DNA of 64,000 nucleotides, from contig CALUIN010000002.1 of assembly GCA_944320745.1 (NCBI GenBank), forward strand, positions 62,001 to 126,000, given 5' to 3'. Both the position numbers and the translations under genes were made by a program. The DNA comes from an uncultured Alloprevotella sp. Its GTDB lineage: Bacteria; Bacteroidota; Bacteroidia; Bacteroidales; Bacteroidaceae. Positions within the stretch are counted from its first letter, which is position 1, and the number at the start of each line of letters is the position of its first letter. Positions 37,344 to 45,386 of the stretch are shown here, piece after piece. The notes under the pieces are model-generated. The model was not told the origin of the DNA and did not search any database. It saw nothing but the letters and a program-made list of their open reading frames with translations.

Positions 37344-38831
37344 ATGTGGAATATTGCGTTCGACCGCCTGGCCGACCTGCTTCGTTATGACCCTGCACAG
37401 CCGCTGCTCTTCAACTCCGGTCTGTTCCTCTTCCTGTTTGCCGCTTTCTACGTAGTCTATGCGCTGCTCTCCGGCCGCAGGGCCACGGCCGTCCGTCTGC
37501 TTTACGTCACGGCCTTTTCCTATTATTTCTACTATAAGAACGCGGGCGGCTACTGCGCGCTGCTGGCGCTCATCACGCTGGTCAATTTCTATGCCGCCTG
37601 GGCCATGGAGCGCTGCACGGCGCGCTGGGCCCGACGCTTCTGGCTATGGACGGCAGTGGGCTTCATGCTGCTCCAGCTCGCTTATTTCAAGTACACGAAC
37701 TTCTTGTTTGAGGAAGTGCTGCCCGTCTTCGGCGGACACTTCGGCGAGATGGACATCTTCCTGCCCCTGGGCATATCTTTCTTCACCTTCCAGTCCATGA
37801 ACTACATCGTGGACGTGTACAGGCAGAAGATGCGCGCCATACACAATCTGCTGGATTTTGCCTTTTTCGTCTCCTTTTTCCCCACGTTGCTCTCGGGCCC
37901 CATACTCCGGGCGCGCGACTTCTTGCCCCAGTTGCGGCGTCCGGTCGTCGTGACGCGTCTGATGTTCGGCACGGGCCTGTGGTACGTCATGGGCGGACTG
38001 TTCAAGAAAGCCGTGATTTCGGACTATATCGGAGAGAATTTCGTGAACCGCATCTTTGACAATCCCGCGCTTTATACGGGGCTGGAGAACCTGTTCGGCC
38101 TGTACGGCTATGCGTTGAAGCTCTACTGCGACTTTTCCGGTTACAGCGACATGGCTATCGGCATCGCGCTCTGGCTGGGGATTCAGGTGCCGGCCAATTT
38201 CCGCGCGCCGTACAAGTCAGACAGCATCACGGACTTTTGGCACCGTTGGCACATTTCGTTGTCTTCGTGGTTGCGGGACTATCTGTATATCTCCCTGGGC
38301 GGTAACCGGAAGGGCCGTTTGCGCATGTACATAAATCTGTTTCTTACCATGCTGCTGGGCGGCCTGTGGCACGGCGCGTCGTGGAACTTTGTCGTGTGGG
38401 GCAGCCTTCACGGCGTGGCGCTGGGGTGCCACAAGTTTTTCCGGCAGACCGTGGGGCACGACAAGCATTATCATTCCCGCGGTTGGCGGCGTGTCGGCGC
38501 AGTCCTCCTGACGTTCCATCTGGTCTGCTTCTGCTGGCTGTTTTTTGCCAATAGTACGTTCGACGCCTCTCTGACCATGCTGTCCAAGATTTTCACCGAT
38601 TTCCAGCCGGGCCTGATAGGGGCTTTCCTGGCGGGCTACCCCGTAGTCGTGGCCTTGATAGCGGCCGGTTTCGTGCTCCATTTCCTTCCCTCCGGCTGGA
38701 ACGACGGGGCGGGCCGCCTCGTGGCGCGTCTGCCTCTTGCGGCACAGGTCGTGCTGATGCTCCTTGTGATTTATCTCGTGGTGCAGGTGCGCGGCAGTGA
38801 GGTGCAGCCGTTCATCTATCTGAGTTTCTGA
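37344..38831 (+). CDS. MBOAT O-acyltransferase, 495 aa
   Basis: A polytopic membrane protein with about ten to eleven hydrophobic segments, of the AlgI/DltB/PatA type. The catalytic histidine is His343 in LLGGLWHGASWNFVVWG, and the upstream family segments PLGISFFTFQSMNYIVDVYR and LYCDFSGYSDMAIG are present. Such proteins move an acyl group, usually acetyl, from the cytoplasm to the outer face, where a partner SGNH protein transfers it to a polysaccharide. Two SGNH genes lie directly upstream in the same operon. The target polymer is not evident, and no terminator follows before repeat locus 6. Confidence 0.93.
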   Translation: MWNIAFDRLADLLRYDPAQPLLFNSGLFLFLFAAFYVVYALLSGRRATAVRLLYVTAFSYYFYYKNAGGYCALLALITLVNFYAAWAMERCTARWARRFWLWTAVGFMLLQLAYFKYTNFLFEEVLPVFGGHFGEMDIFLPLGISFFTFQSMNYIVDVYRQKMRAIHNLLDFAFFVSFFPTLLSGPILRARDFLPQLRRPVVVTRLMFGTGLWYVMGGLFKKAVISDYIGENFVNRIFDNPALYTGLENLFGLYGYALKLYCDFSGYSDMAIGIALWLGIQVPANFRAPYKSDSITDFWHRWHISLSSWLRDYLYISLGGNRKGRLRMYINLFLTMLLGGLWHGASWNFVVWGSLHGVALGCHKFFRQTVGHDKHYHSRGWRRVGAVLLTFHLVCFCWLFFANSTFDASLTMLSKIFTDFQPGLIGAFLAGYPVVVALIAAGFVLHFLPSGWNDGAGRLVARLPLAAQVVLMLLVIYLVVQVRGSEVQPFIYLSF

Positions 38832-38865
38832 TTCAGCCGCCGCAGAGCCTGTTCCCGCGTGGGCA

Positions 38866-39005
38866 GGGCTACGGCGCGTTCCGACGGGGCCTATTCCCGT
38901 GCTGACGGGGCTAAGGCCAGTTCCGACGGGGCTAAGGCCAGTTCCGACGGGGCTAAGGCCAGTTCCGACGGGGCTAAGGCTTGTTTCTATGAGGCCTGTT
39001 CCCGT
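38866..39005 (+). repeat. Intergenic repeat locus 6: tandem array
   Basis: Four copies of ACGGGGCTAAGGC lie at 38905, 38925, 38946 and 38967; the last three are in units of exactly 21 bases (38921-38941, 38942-38962, 38963-38983) with spacer CAGTTCCG. Degenerate units with GCCTATTCCCGT or GCCTGTTCCCG flank the array on both sides. It lies between the converging ends of the MBOAT and DPP-IV genes and fills most of this 306-base gap. Confidence 0.92.
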
Positions 39006-39053
39006 GCTGGCGAAGTCCGGGCTTGTCCGCAGAATCCGGGGAGCAGAACAAGG

Positions 39054-39094
39054 CGACCGCGGCGCGACTTCCATCGGAAGCCGCGCCGCGGTCG
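39054..39094. terminator. Strong hairpin at the converging ends of the MBOAT and DPP-IV genes
   Basis: CGACCGCGGCGCGACTTCC pairs with GGAAGCCGCGCCGCGGTCG with one mismatch around a three-base loop. Neither side has a good T run, so it may act as a transcript-end stabiliser rather than a classical terminator. Confidence 0.5.
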
Positions 39095-39137
39095 TTATAT
39101 CCCGGTCCGTGAAGCTCGGGCTGGGAGGAGCTTTCTC

Positions 39138-41342
39138 TTACTTCAGGTGCGCGTTGAAGAAGTTGGTCATGCGTGTGAGCAGATGGTAACGCGTGTTTCC
39201 GCCGAAGATGTTGTGGTTGCGGTTCGTGTAGACCTGCATATCAAACTGCTTGTCGGCTTGCACGAGAGCCTCGCTCATTTCTGTGGCGTTGCGGAAGTGC
39301 ACGTTGTCATCGGCGGTGCCGTGGATGAGCAGTAGGCTACCGCTGAGCTGCGTAGCGCGCTGAATGGGGTTGATGGCATAGCCGGACCCGTTTTCCTGTG
39401 GCGTGCGCATGTAGCGCTCGGTGTAGACGGTGTCGTAGTATTTCCAGTTGCTCGGGGCTGCTACGGCAACGCCAGCCTTGAATGCGGGCCGTCCCTCGCT
39501 CATGGACATGAGCGTGTTGAATCCGCCGAAACTCCATCCCCAGATGGCGATGTTGTCCTTGTCTACGTAGGGTAGCGAGCCGAGGTAGAGTGCGGTCTCT
39601 ACCTGGTCCTTCGATTCGAGTTCGCCCAGGCGCTGGTACGTGCATTTCTCGAAGTCTTCGCCACGGCCGCCGGTCCCGCGGCCGTCGACGCATACGCAGA
39701 CGTAGCCCTGCTGCGCCCAATAGCTTTCCAGAATGCCGCCGCCGTAGAATCCGAGGTTCCACGAGTCGGTCACTTCTTGCGAGCCGGGGCCGCTGTACTG
39801 ATACATGATGACGGGATACTTGCGGCTGGCGTCGAAATCGCGCGGCTTCACCATCCATCCGTTCAGCTCGACGCCTTCCGAGGTCTTGAAGGTAAAGAAC
39901 TCCTTGCTGCCGAGCAACGGGCTTACCTTGTCCTTGAGGCGCTGGTTGTCCAGCATCGTGGTGAGTAGTTTTCCGTTATTGTCGCGTAGCGTTGTGACGG
40001 GCGGCTGCTGGGCCGAGCTGTACACGTTCATGAAGAATTTCATCGACTTGGAGAAGGTCGCGCTGTTCGTGCCGCTCTCGGTGGAGAGTTTCTTGGCCTT
40101 TCCGTTCTTGTCCGTGACGTAGACAGCCTGCTTGAGCGGGCTTTCCTGGTGGCTGGCATAGTAGAATTTGCCGGAGGCGGGGTCGTAGCCGTAGAAGGCG
40201 GTCACGTCGAAGTTGCCGCTGGTCACCTGCTTCTCCAGTTGTCCGCCGAGTGTGTACCAGTACAGGTGCTGGTAGCCGGAGCGGTCGGAGAGGAGGGAGA
40301 AGTGGCCGTCGTAGAACTTCATGCCCGTGTAGGCGGCTTCGCGGATATACTTCTCGTTCGTTTCGCGCAGGGCGAGCTTGCAGACAGTAGAGCGCGGGTT
40401 GGCCATATATACGTCCATCTGGTTTTGGTGACGGTTCAGCGTGATGACCGCCAGCTTCTCGGGGTCGCTCGTAAACTTGATGCGGGGGATGTAGCTGCTG
40501 CTGTCGACGGGGAGTTGCAGCGTGCGCGTCACGCGGCTTTTGATGTCGAACGTCAATACGCTGACGGTGGAGTTGCGGGCGCCTGCTACGGGGTATTTAT
40601 AGGCGTATTCGCCGGGATACTCGTCGAAGGCGGAGATTGTCGGGGCCATGCCCTTGTAGAGCTGCATTTTGTAGACGGGCACCTTGCTCTCGTCGTAACG
40701 GATCCAGGCCAGCATCTTGGAGTCGGCGGAGAAGTCGAAGGAGCGGTTGGTGGAGAACTCCTCTTCGTTCACCCAGTCGGGGATGCCGTTAATGATTTCG
40801 TTGCGGCGGCCGTCCTTCGTGACCTGGCTCTCGGCATTCCCGAAGAGGAGCTTTACGAGGAAGAGGTTGTTGTCCCGGACGAAGGCGATGAGATTGCCGT
40901 CCGGCGAGAAGAGGGGCGCCTGCTGCGGGCCGCCTTCACTCAGCGGCTCGAACTTGTTGTTCTTCACGCTGAAAATGTAATAGACGGCGGTGAAGGAGCG
41001 TCTGTAGATGGACTTCGTTTCCGTCTGGATGAGGATGCGGGACTCGTCGGGCGACATGATGTATCCGTCAATGTGGTTCAAGCGCTTAGGCCCCTCGGCC
41101 GTGGCCACGTCGAAGAGGGTGCCGAGCTCCTTGCCCGTCTTGAAGGAGCGGCGGATGATGCGCTTGCGGTCCGGCGAGAGTTGCGTGTAAGTCTCTCCGT
41201 CGTTCATCGGATTTACGCCGTAGACGTACTCCGGCGAGTAGGCCCCGTCGGTGATGTCCTTCAGTTTGATGGGGCCGTCTTGTGCCGCGGCGCTGCTTAG
41301 GCAGAGCAGCAGGCCGGCGGCGAATAGCAAGATTTTTTTCAT
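39138..41342 (-). CDS. Dipeptidyl-peptidase IV-like S9 peptidase, 734 aa
   Basis: An exported serine peptidase that removes X-Pro or X-Ala dipeptides from peptide N-termini. The signal peptide ends SAAAQ (residue 21). The N-terminal half is the beta-propeller, with the Glu-containing segment DWVNEEEFSTNRSF that in DPP-IV anchors the substrate N-terminus. The alpha/beta hydrolase domain holds the nucleophile Ser604 in WGWSFGGFN, the Asp in IHGTADDNVH and the His in NRNHNIFGG. Length is usual. It is monocistronic, with a 90-base leader that contains a nine-pair hairpin. Confidence 0.93.
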   Translation of the reverse strand: MKKILLFAAGLLLCLSSAAAQDGPIKLKDITDGAYSPEYVYGVNPMNDGETYTQLSPDRKRIIRRSFKTGKELGTLFDVATAEGPKRLNHIDGYIMSPDESRILIQTETKSIYRRSFTAVYYIFSVKNNKFEPLSEGGPQQAPLFSPDGNLIAFVRDNNLFLVKLLFGNAESQVTKDGRRNEIINGIPDWVNEEEFSTNRSFDFSADSKMLAWIRYDESKVPVYKMQLYKGMAPTISAFDEYPGEYAYKYPVAGARNSTVSVLTFDIKSRVTRTLQLPVDSSSYIPRIKFTSDPEKLAVITLNRHQNQMDVYMANPRSTVCKLALRETNEKYIREAAYTGMKFYDGHFSLLSDRSGYQHLYWYTLGGQLEKQVTSGNFDVTAFYGYDPASGKFYYASHQESPLKQAVYVTDKNGKAKKLSTESGTNSATFSKSMKFFMNVYSSAQQPPVTTLRDNNGKLLTTMLDNQRLKDKVSPLLGSKEFFTFKTSEGVELNGWMVKPRDFDASRKYPVIMYQYSGPGSQEVTDSWNLGFYGGGILESYWAQQGYVCVCVDGRGTGGRGEDFEKCTYQRLGELESKDQVETALYLGSLPYVDKDNIAIWGWSFGGFNTLMSMSEGRPAFKAGVAVAAPSNWKYYDTVYTERYMRTPQENGSGYAINPIQRATQLSGSLLLIHGTADDNVHFRNATEMSEALVQADKQFDMQVYTNRNHNIFGGNTRYHLLTRMTNFFNAHLK

Positions 41343-41381
41343 AAGTGAAAGTTATGATGATGAATGAAAAATCCGGTGGGC

Positions 41382-41424
41382 GGGACGGCTTGCGCGTTGT
41401 GCCTGTCCGGCTGCTAGCCGTCCC
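41382..41424 (-). promoter_or_regulatory. 5' leader hairpin of the DPP-IV gene
   Basis: On the minus strand GGGACGGCT pairs perfectly with AGCCGTCCC across a 25-base loop, 40 bases before the start codon. A T run follows about nine bases after the stem. The role is unknown. Confidence 0.35.
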
Positions 41425-41438
41425 TGTGGGTTACGGCG

Positions 41439-41446
41439 CAAAGTTA
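41439..41446 (-). promoter_or_regulatory. Probable -7 element of the DPP-IV gene
   Basis: TAACTTTG on the minus strand matches the consensus and gives a leader of about 90 bases. No clear -33 element is visible. Confidence 0.5.
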
Positions 41447-41550
41447 AGAAAAAACTGCCGATACGCCGTCATTCTGCGCGCTGTGCGTAGCTCAGCCGGC
41501 GCGCGGCCTGCATTTCTCGGCGCGGCGATAGTTCCCGTGCGGCCACGCAG

Positions 41551-41590
41551 AAAGCCCGCATACGTGCTTCGTAGCAGCGTATGCGGGCTT
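41551..41590 (-). terminator. Terminator of the DUF4369-type lipoprotein gene
   Basis: On the minus strand AAGCCCGCATACG pairs perfectly with CGTATGCGGGCTT, followed by TTCTG. The T run is short, so efficiency may be modest. Confidence 0.65.
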
Positions 41591-41618
41591 CGTTTCGTTC
41601 GGCCGCGGCGGACGGGGC

Positions 41619-42329
41619 TCAGCGTTGACGGGTGCTTTGCTCCTCCTGCATTTGGTTGTAGCGTGCCTGGCGGATGTAGCTGTTGACAAACGGATCCCGC
41701 ATGAAACTGGGCGGGGCCTGTTTCACGATGCGGCGTATCTGGTCTGTCATGACGGGCATGGGATACTGTCCGAAGAGCAACATGAACACGCCCGGGCCGA
41801 GCGGGTTCTTGTAATTGTCCATTATGAACTTGTTTTCCAAGTCCTCGATGTCCTGCGCCAGCTGCTTGGCCTTCGGTCCGATGACCCTATGGATCTCGGT
41901 GGGGGAATACCCCTCGTGCATCATGAGGATGCACTTCTGGTCGAGCTCCCATTGCTCGTTCTCTAGGCGGGTCTTTTCCTGGACGAATTGGTAGAGGCGG
42001 TCGTTGAAGGGGCCGCCGCTCACGCGCTGCCCGGCGTGGTCCACTTCGACCCTCAAGTCGCCGCTTTCGAGCACGACGGGCATGACGCTCTCGTTGCCCA
42101 TGAAGAGCTGGGCCACGACCACGGAGTCTACGTCGCTGTAGAAGCTGAAGCGGCCGTGGATCACTTCACAGGAATCCATGCATACGGACGTGACGCCATC
42201 CGGCCTTACCCGCAGGTAGAGCATCTGGCCGTCCAAGCTGCCCACCGAGGAGTTTCCTGCGATGTTGCACTGCTCTGCGCACGAGGCCAGGAGCAGTGTG
42301 CACAATAATATACAGATTAGTCCTTTCAT
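41619..42329 (-). CDS. DUF4369-type lipoprotein, 236 aa
   Basis: The start MKGLICILLCTLLLASC gives a lipoprotein signal with Cys17. The N-terminal domain (about residues 28-120) has the pattern DGQMLYLRVRPDG, followed by beta strands such as GRFSFYSDVDSVVVAQLFMGN and the VVLESGDLRVEVD segment, which is the DUF4369 domain usually found in front of thioredoxin-like proteins in this phylum. The C-terminal part is helical and has no thioredoxin CxxC motif, so the redox domain appears to be missing. Function is unknown. ATG 42329 is preferred because a -7 element sits at 42360-42367. Confidence 0.8.
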   Translation of the reverse strand: MKGLICILLCTLLLASCAEQCNIAGNSSVGSLDGQMLYLRVRPDGVTSVCMDSCEVIHGRFSFYSDVDSVVVAQLFMGNESVMPVVLESGDLRVEVDHAGQRVSGGPFNDRLYQFVQEKTRLENEQWELDQKCILMMHEGYSPTEIHRVIGPKAKQLAQDIEDLENKFIMDNYKNPLGPGVFMLLFGQYPMPVMTDQIRRIVKQAPPSFMRDPFVNSYIRQARYNQMQEEQSTRQR

Positions 42330-42359
42330 CACTCGCGATTCCCTTGGTAGAAGTTGGGG

Positions 42360-42367
42360 CAAATATA
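42360..42367 (-). promoter_or_regulatory. Probable -7 element of the DUF4369 gene
   Basis: TATATTTG on the minus strand matches the consensus and lies about 30 bases before ATG 42329. Confidence 0.5.
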
Positions 42368-42470
42368 CAATGTTCTACCGGAAAAGCGAGGCGTGGAAAA
42401 GTTAGAAAGATTGAAATAAGAGTTTTTTATAGGTTAGCCCGGGCGAATGTAAAAATATGCACGCGGATTT

Positions 42471-42872
42471 TTATGCTTCGTTCTTTTTTTGCCATTCGCC
42501 TTCACTTTTTTTCAGGGCGGCGGGGAGGCGGAAGGCCGTGTAGACCTCCAGTACGGCGCCTATGGCCAGCAGCAGCTGCCATTCCGAGCCGCGGAAGGGG
42601 GCTATCTGGTAGAGCGAGGTGAACATGAGCAGTCCTGCCGCCATGAGGGCGGTTGCGCCGAACATCTGCTGGCGGCGCAGACGGCGTACGGTCACGTTGC
42701 GGCCTTCGTAGCGCGCGGCTGCCTGCATGGAGCCGAAGAGGGCGGCGCCCAGGGTGAACACGTAGGGGGCGGCAACCTGTGCCGAGGGGAACAGGGGCAG
42801 CACCGCGCCGACGAGCAGCAGCAGTCCGCCGGCGTTGTAAAGGATGGTCTGGAGTCTGTTGAGCGGTTTCAT
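42471..42872 (-). CDS. Four-helix inner membrane protein, 133 aa
   Basis: A small membrane protein with four hydrophobic segments (about residues 11-29, 36-52, 70-88 and 96-114) separated by short loops. The central loop is basic (RYEGRNVTVRRLRRQQ) and the tail is charged. I recall conserved homologues in Bacteroidales without a known function. It lies 33 bases downstream of the FtsB/DivIC-like gene on the same strand, so it is probably co-transcribed with it. That link to the division machinery is positional only. Confidence 0.75.
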   Translation of the reverse strand: MKPLNRLQTILYNAGGLLLLVGAVLPLFPSAQVAAPYVFTLGAALFGSMQAAARYEGRNVTVRRLRRQQMFGATALMAAGLLMFTSLYQIAPFRGSEWQLLLAIGAVLEVYTAFRLPAALKKSEGEWQKKNEA

Positions 42873-42905
42873 GTCTGGGATTTGAGGGTGAGCCGCCTGG
42901 CGGCG

Positions 42906-43259
42906 TCAGGACGCGGAGGATCCGGCCGAGTCGGGGTGTGCGGAGTCGATGATGTAGTACACGTCCTCGTCGGCCGACTTCATCTGGTGATCCTCGCGTG
43001 CTACGCGCAGTAGCGCGTCGGGGTCGGAGCGCAGCTCGTTGAGCCGGGCGCGGTCGCGGTTGAACATGTCTTCGTACCTCTTGATTTCGGCCTGAGTCGC
43101 CTCGTTCTCGCTCACCAGCTTGCGGTACTGCCAGTAGCTGTTCTCGTCTACGAATCCGGCGAAGACGACGAAGAGGACGATGGTCCAGAAGTACTTGTGG
43201 CGCCACAGGGCCGCGTTGAAGCGGCGCAGTCTGGCCAAGACGGTGGATGGATGTGTCAT
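42906..43259 (-). CDS. FtsB/DivIC-type septum formation initiator, 117 aa
   Basis: A bitopic membrane protein of the cell division complex. A short cytoplasmic N-terminus (residues 1-22) precedes one membrane helix (YFWTIVLFVVFAGF, about 24-37), then a coiled coil (about 45-80, LVSENEATQAEIKRYEDMFNRD) and the family segment DPDALLRVAREDHQMKSADEDVYYI. The C-terminus ends in a Ser/Ala tail. The -7 promoter box ends only four bases before this ATG, so the mRNA should be leaderless or nearly so. The next Met is inside the coiled coil, which supports the start. Confidence 0.9.
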   Translation of the reverse strand: MTHPSTVLARLRRFNAALWRHKYFWTIVLFVVFAGFVDENSYWQYRKLVSENEATQAEIKRYEDMFNRDRARLNELRSDPDALLRVAREDHQMKSADEDVYYIIDSAHPDSAGSSAS

Positions 43260-43263
43260 GCCG

Positions 43264-43295
43264 CAAATTTACGATTAATATTCCTACGTGCCAAA
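43264..43295 (-). promoter_or_regulatory. Promoter of the FtsB/DivIC gene
   Basis: On the minus strand TTTG (43292-43295) and TAAATTTG (43264-43271) are 20 bases apart, a perfect match. The start codon at 43259 lies at or within a few bases of the expected transcript start. Confidence 0.8.
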
Positions 43296-43314
43296 TTGCC
43301 GGGCCGGCGTGCGC

Positions 43315-44580
43315 CTACCAGCCCGTTGCCGCCCAGCCGGCGGCTTCGTACCAGGCAGTCCGGCGGAAGGCCTCGTTCAGGTCGCCCAGGGGCGTGGCGG
43401 CGGCGCGTTGCGTGTAGACGTCCTGCGGGACGAAGCACGACATGCCGCAGTAGCGGTCCAGGTCGACGGTCTGCTGCGCGGAGAAGGAGCCCGGACCGAT
43501 GTAGAAGCGGGGCGTGGCCGCCTTGTAGACTATGGCTTCATCGAGCGCGTCGGTCACGGCCTGGCGCGCCGCTTCGGGCAGCACGCGTCCGGCGGCCTGG
43601 AGCATGTCGTAGTTGTGCGGGCGGTAGAAGTAGACGGATGTGTAGGCCTGGTAGTTGAGCACGCCATCCATGTCCGCGGACTGCCGTCCGGCCATTGCGG
43701 AGCCGGGCAGGGCGGCCCGTACCGCTTCGGCCAGGGCCGGAAGGCGGTCCGTCCGCACGGCGGAGATGACGATGCCAAACGAGCCGTAGTCCGCCGTTTG
43801 CGCCGGGTCCGTCACGTCGGCATAGTACGTGGCGGCTATGTCCGCCGGGTCGGCGCTGAAAAGCCCGCTTTGGAGCTGGTGCGTATAGTTGGAGCCCGCT
43901 GCGGGCGTGGCGATAGGCGCCCCGATGATGTAGTCCGCGACGTCGCGCAGTTGCCACGCCACTTCCACGTTCTGCATCAGGCAGGCGTCGAAGAACAGGT
44001 AGTCCAGATGGATGCCTGCCGCGGCTATGGCCCCGGCCATGTCTGCCACGTCCATTTGCGTGCCCTCGTCGCTGCCGGGCGCGTTGTCCCCGGTGTCAAT
44101 GCCGAAGGAGAAGGGGCGCGGCGCCACGGCCTGCGCGCGCCGGGTCGGCGGAATCCAGCCGTCGGCGTGCGACCACATCACCAGCCCGTACTCGTCGGCG
44201 GGATAGTGCGTGCGCGTCCATTCCAGCACGTCGCGCAGCACGGCAGGCGACGTGCTGTTCACGTCGGCCGGCCACGTGCGCACCACGCGCGGCTCCCCTT
44301 CCTGCCGCGTGTAGCGCAGGAGGCGCGGCGCGGCGTCGTCCACGAAGACCAGCAGGCGGTCCGCGTCGGCGATGGCGCCGCGCCCGTCCAGGATTTCCTG
44401 CAGGTCGGCGTCCATGTAGCCCCGGCTGCCCAGGGAGTTCTGGGCGGCCATGTAGACGAGGACCGTGCGCCGTGCCGGCACGCCTTCTGGCTGGGGCGCG
44501 TCCGGCCCGTCGTCGCTGCAGGCCGGCAGCAGGGCGGCCGCCAAGGCCAGCATGGAGGGGAAAAGTCGGCGGAAAACCAT
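43315..44580 (-). CDS. Clostripain-family (C11) cysteine peptidase lipoprotein, 421 aa
   Basis: The signal peptide and lipobox (ALLPACSDDG, Cys21) place it in the outer or inner membrane, facing the periplasm or the surface. The C11 domain starts RTVLVYMAAQNSLG, and the catalytic dyad is His138 in LVMWSHADGW and Cys200 in YLFFDACLMQNVEVAWQL. The substrate-side region RPHNYDMLQ is also present. Such peptidases cleave after basic residues. The upstream in-frame extension is rejected because a -7 element lies there. The 3' end is 55 bases from the FtsB/DivIC start, and no terminator is seen. Confidence 0.9.
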   Translation of the reverse strand: MVFRRLFPSMLALAAALLPACSDDGPDAPQPEGVPARRTVLVYMAAQNSLGSRGYMDADLQEILDGRGAIADADRLLVFVDDAAPRLLRYTRQEGEPRVVRTWPADVNSTSPAVLRDVLEWTRTHYPADEYGLVMWSHADGWIPPTRRAQAVAPRPFSFGIDTGDNAPGSDEGTQMDVADMAGAIAAAGIHLDYLFFDACLMQNVEVAWQLRDVADYIIGAPIATPAAGSNYTHQLQSGLFSADPADIAATYYADVTDPAQTADYGSFGIVISAVRTDRLPALAEAVRAALPGSAMAGRQSADMDGVLNYQAYTSVYFYRPHNYDMLQAAGRVLPEAARQAVTDALDEAIVYKAATPRFYIGPGSFSAQQTVDLDRYCGMSCFVPQDVYTQRAAATPLGDLNEAFRRTAWYEAAGWAATGW

Positions 44581-44602
44581 GAGCAGTGATTGTCTGTGTC
44601 CG

Positions 44603-44610
44603 CAAAAGTA
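44603..44610 (-). promoter_or_regulatory. Probable -7 element of the C11 peptidase gene
   Basis: TACTTTTG on the minus strand matches the consensus and lies 22 bases before ATG 44580. Confidence 0.5.
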
Positions 44611-44712
44611 CGCAAAAAAGGCCAGTCTATCCATTCCGTCCGCCCATTTCTTGCCCGTGTGGCATTCTTTTCGTTATTTTGTACCCCGATTTTGAAACAA
44701 GACATGACAGCA

Positions 44713-45270
44713 ATGAAGAGAACCCTCATCCTAACGGCCGGCGCGCTGGCCCTCCTGCTGACGGCCTGTGGCGGCAGCGGGGAAAAGACGCAGCCGGCGG
44801 CCGACAGCGTGACCGTAAGGCAGCCGAGCGGCCCCGTCCCCGCCGAGAACCCCCTGACCCGGGCCACGACAGTCAACTTGGACGGCCATACGTTCCATGT
44901 CGAGATACGCCGGTTTGTGGACAAGGAACAGCCTACCGTGAAGGACGACCTGGACCAGGAATTTTACGACAACGGCGTCGAGGTGACCGTCATGAGCGAA
45001 GGCAGCAAGTTCTTCCACCACACCTTCCGCAAGGACGACTTCTCCGGCTTCGTGTCTGCGGCCGAACGTCGCGGCTACGTGTTTCTCGGCATGGCCTATG
45101 ACGACCGCAAGTCCGGCGGCCGCACGCTTTGCCTGGCGGCGCAGCTCGGACAGCCCGGCACGGGCGAGGGGCCGGCTTTCACCATAGAGATACCCTTGGA
45201 CGGCAGCGCCTTCAGCATCGTGCGCGACACGCAGCAGGAGACGGTGAAGCAGGAGGAGATGGGGGTGTAG
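44713..45270 (+). CDS. DUF4738-like lipoprotein, 185 aa
   Basis: The signal peptide and lipobox (ALALLLTACGG, Cys19) mark a lipoprotein. After a short Pro-rich linker, the mature domain begins TRATTVNLDGHTFHVEIRRFVDKEQPTVKDD and continues with LDQEFYDNGVEVTVMSEG, alternating strands and turns. I assign it to the DUF4738 type from memory of Bacteroidales homologues; function is unknown. ATG 44713 or 44704 is the start. It is divergent from the C11 gene and converges on the WG-repeat gene, with hairpins of repeat locus 7 between. Confidence 0.72.
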   Translation: MKRTLILTAGALALLLTACGGSGEKTQPAADSVTVRQPSGPVPAENPLTRATTVNLDGHTFHVEIRRFVDKEQPTVKDDLDQEFYDNGVEVTVMSEGSKFFHHTFRKDDFSGFVSAAERRGYVFLGMAYDDRKSGGRTLCLAAQLGQPGTGEGPAFTIEIPLDGSAFSIVRDTQQETVKQEEMGV

Positions 45271-45293
45271 GCCTCCGGCAAGCCGCATACGGG

Positions 45294-45338
45294 AAACGGG
45301 GCTTAGGACCGTGCGAAACAGTCCTAAGCCCCGTTTTT
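45294..45338 (+). terminator. Terminator of the DUF4738 gene (repeat locus 7)
   Basis: AAACGGGGCTTAGGAC pairs perfectly with GTCCTAAGCCCCGTTT, and the right arm runs into five T. The hairpin lies 23 bases after the stop codon. Confidence 0.8.
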
Positions 45339-45373
45339 ACGCGCCTAAGCCCCGTAGCGACGGGCCTTAGGCG
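45294..45373. repeat. Intergenic repeat locus 7 (two hairpins)
   Basis: This locus carries the variant core GGGGCTTAGG. ACGGGGCTTAGGAC (45296-45309) is inverted as GTCCTAAGCCCCGT (45321-45334), and CGCCTAAGCCCCGT (45342-45355) is followed by ACGGGCCTTAGGCG (45360-45373). Two consecutive hairpins result, between converging genes. Confidence 0.85.
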
Positions 45374-45386
45374 TGTGTCCGCGCCG

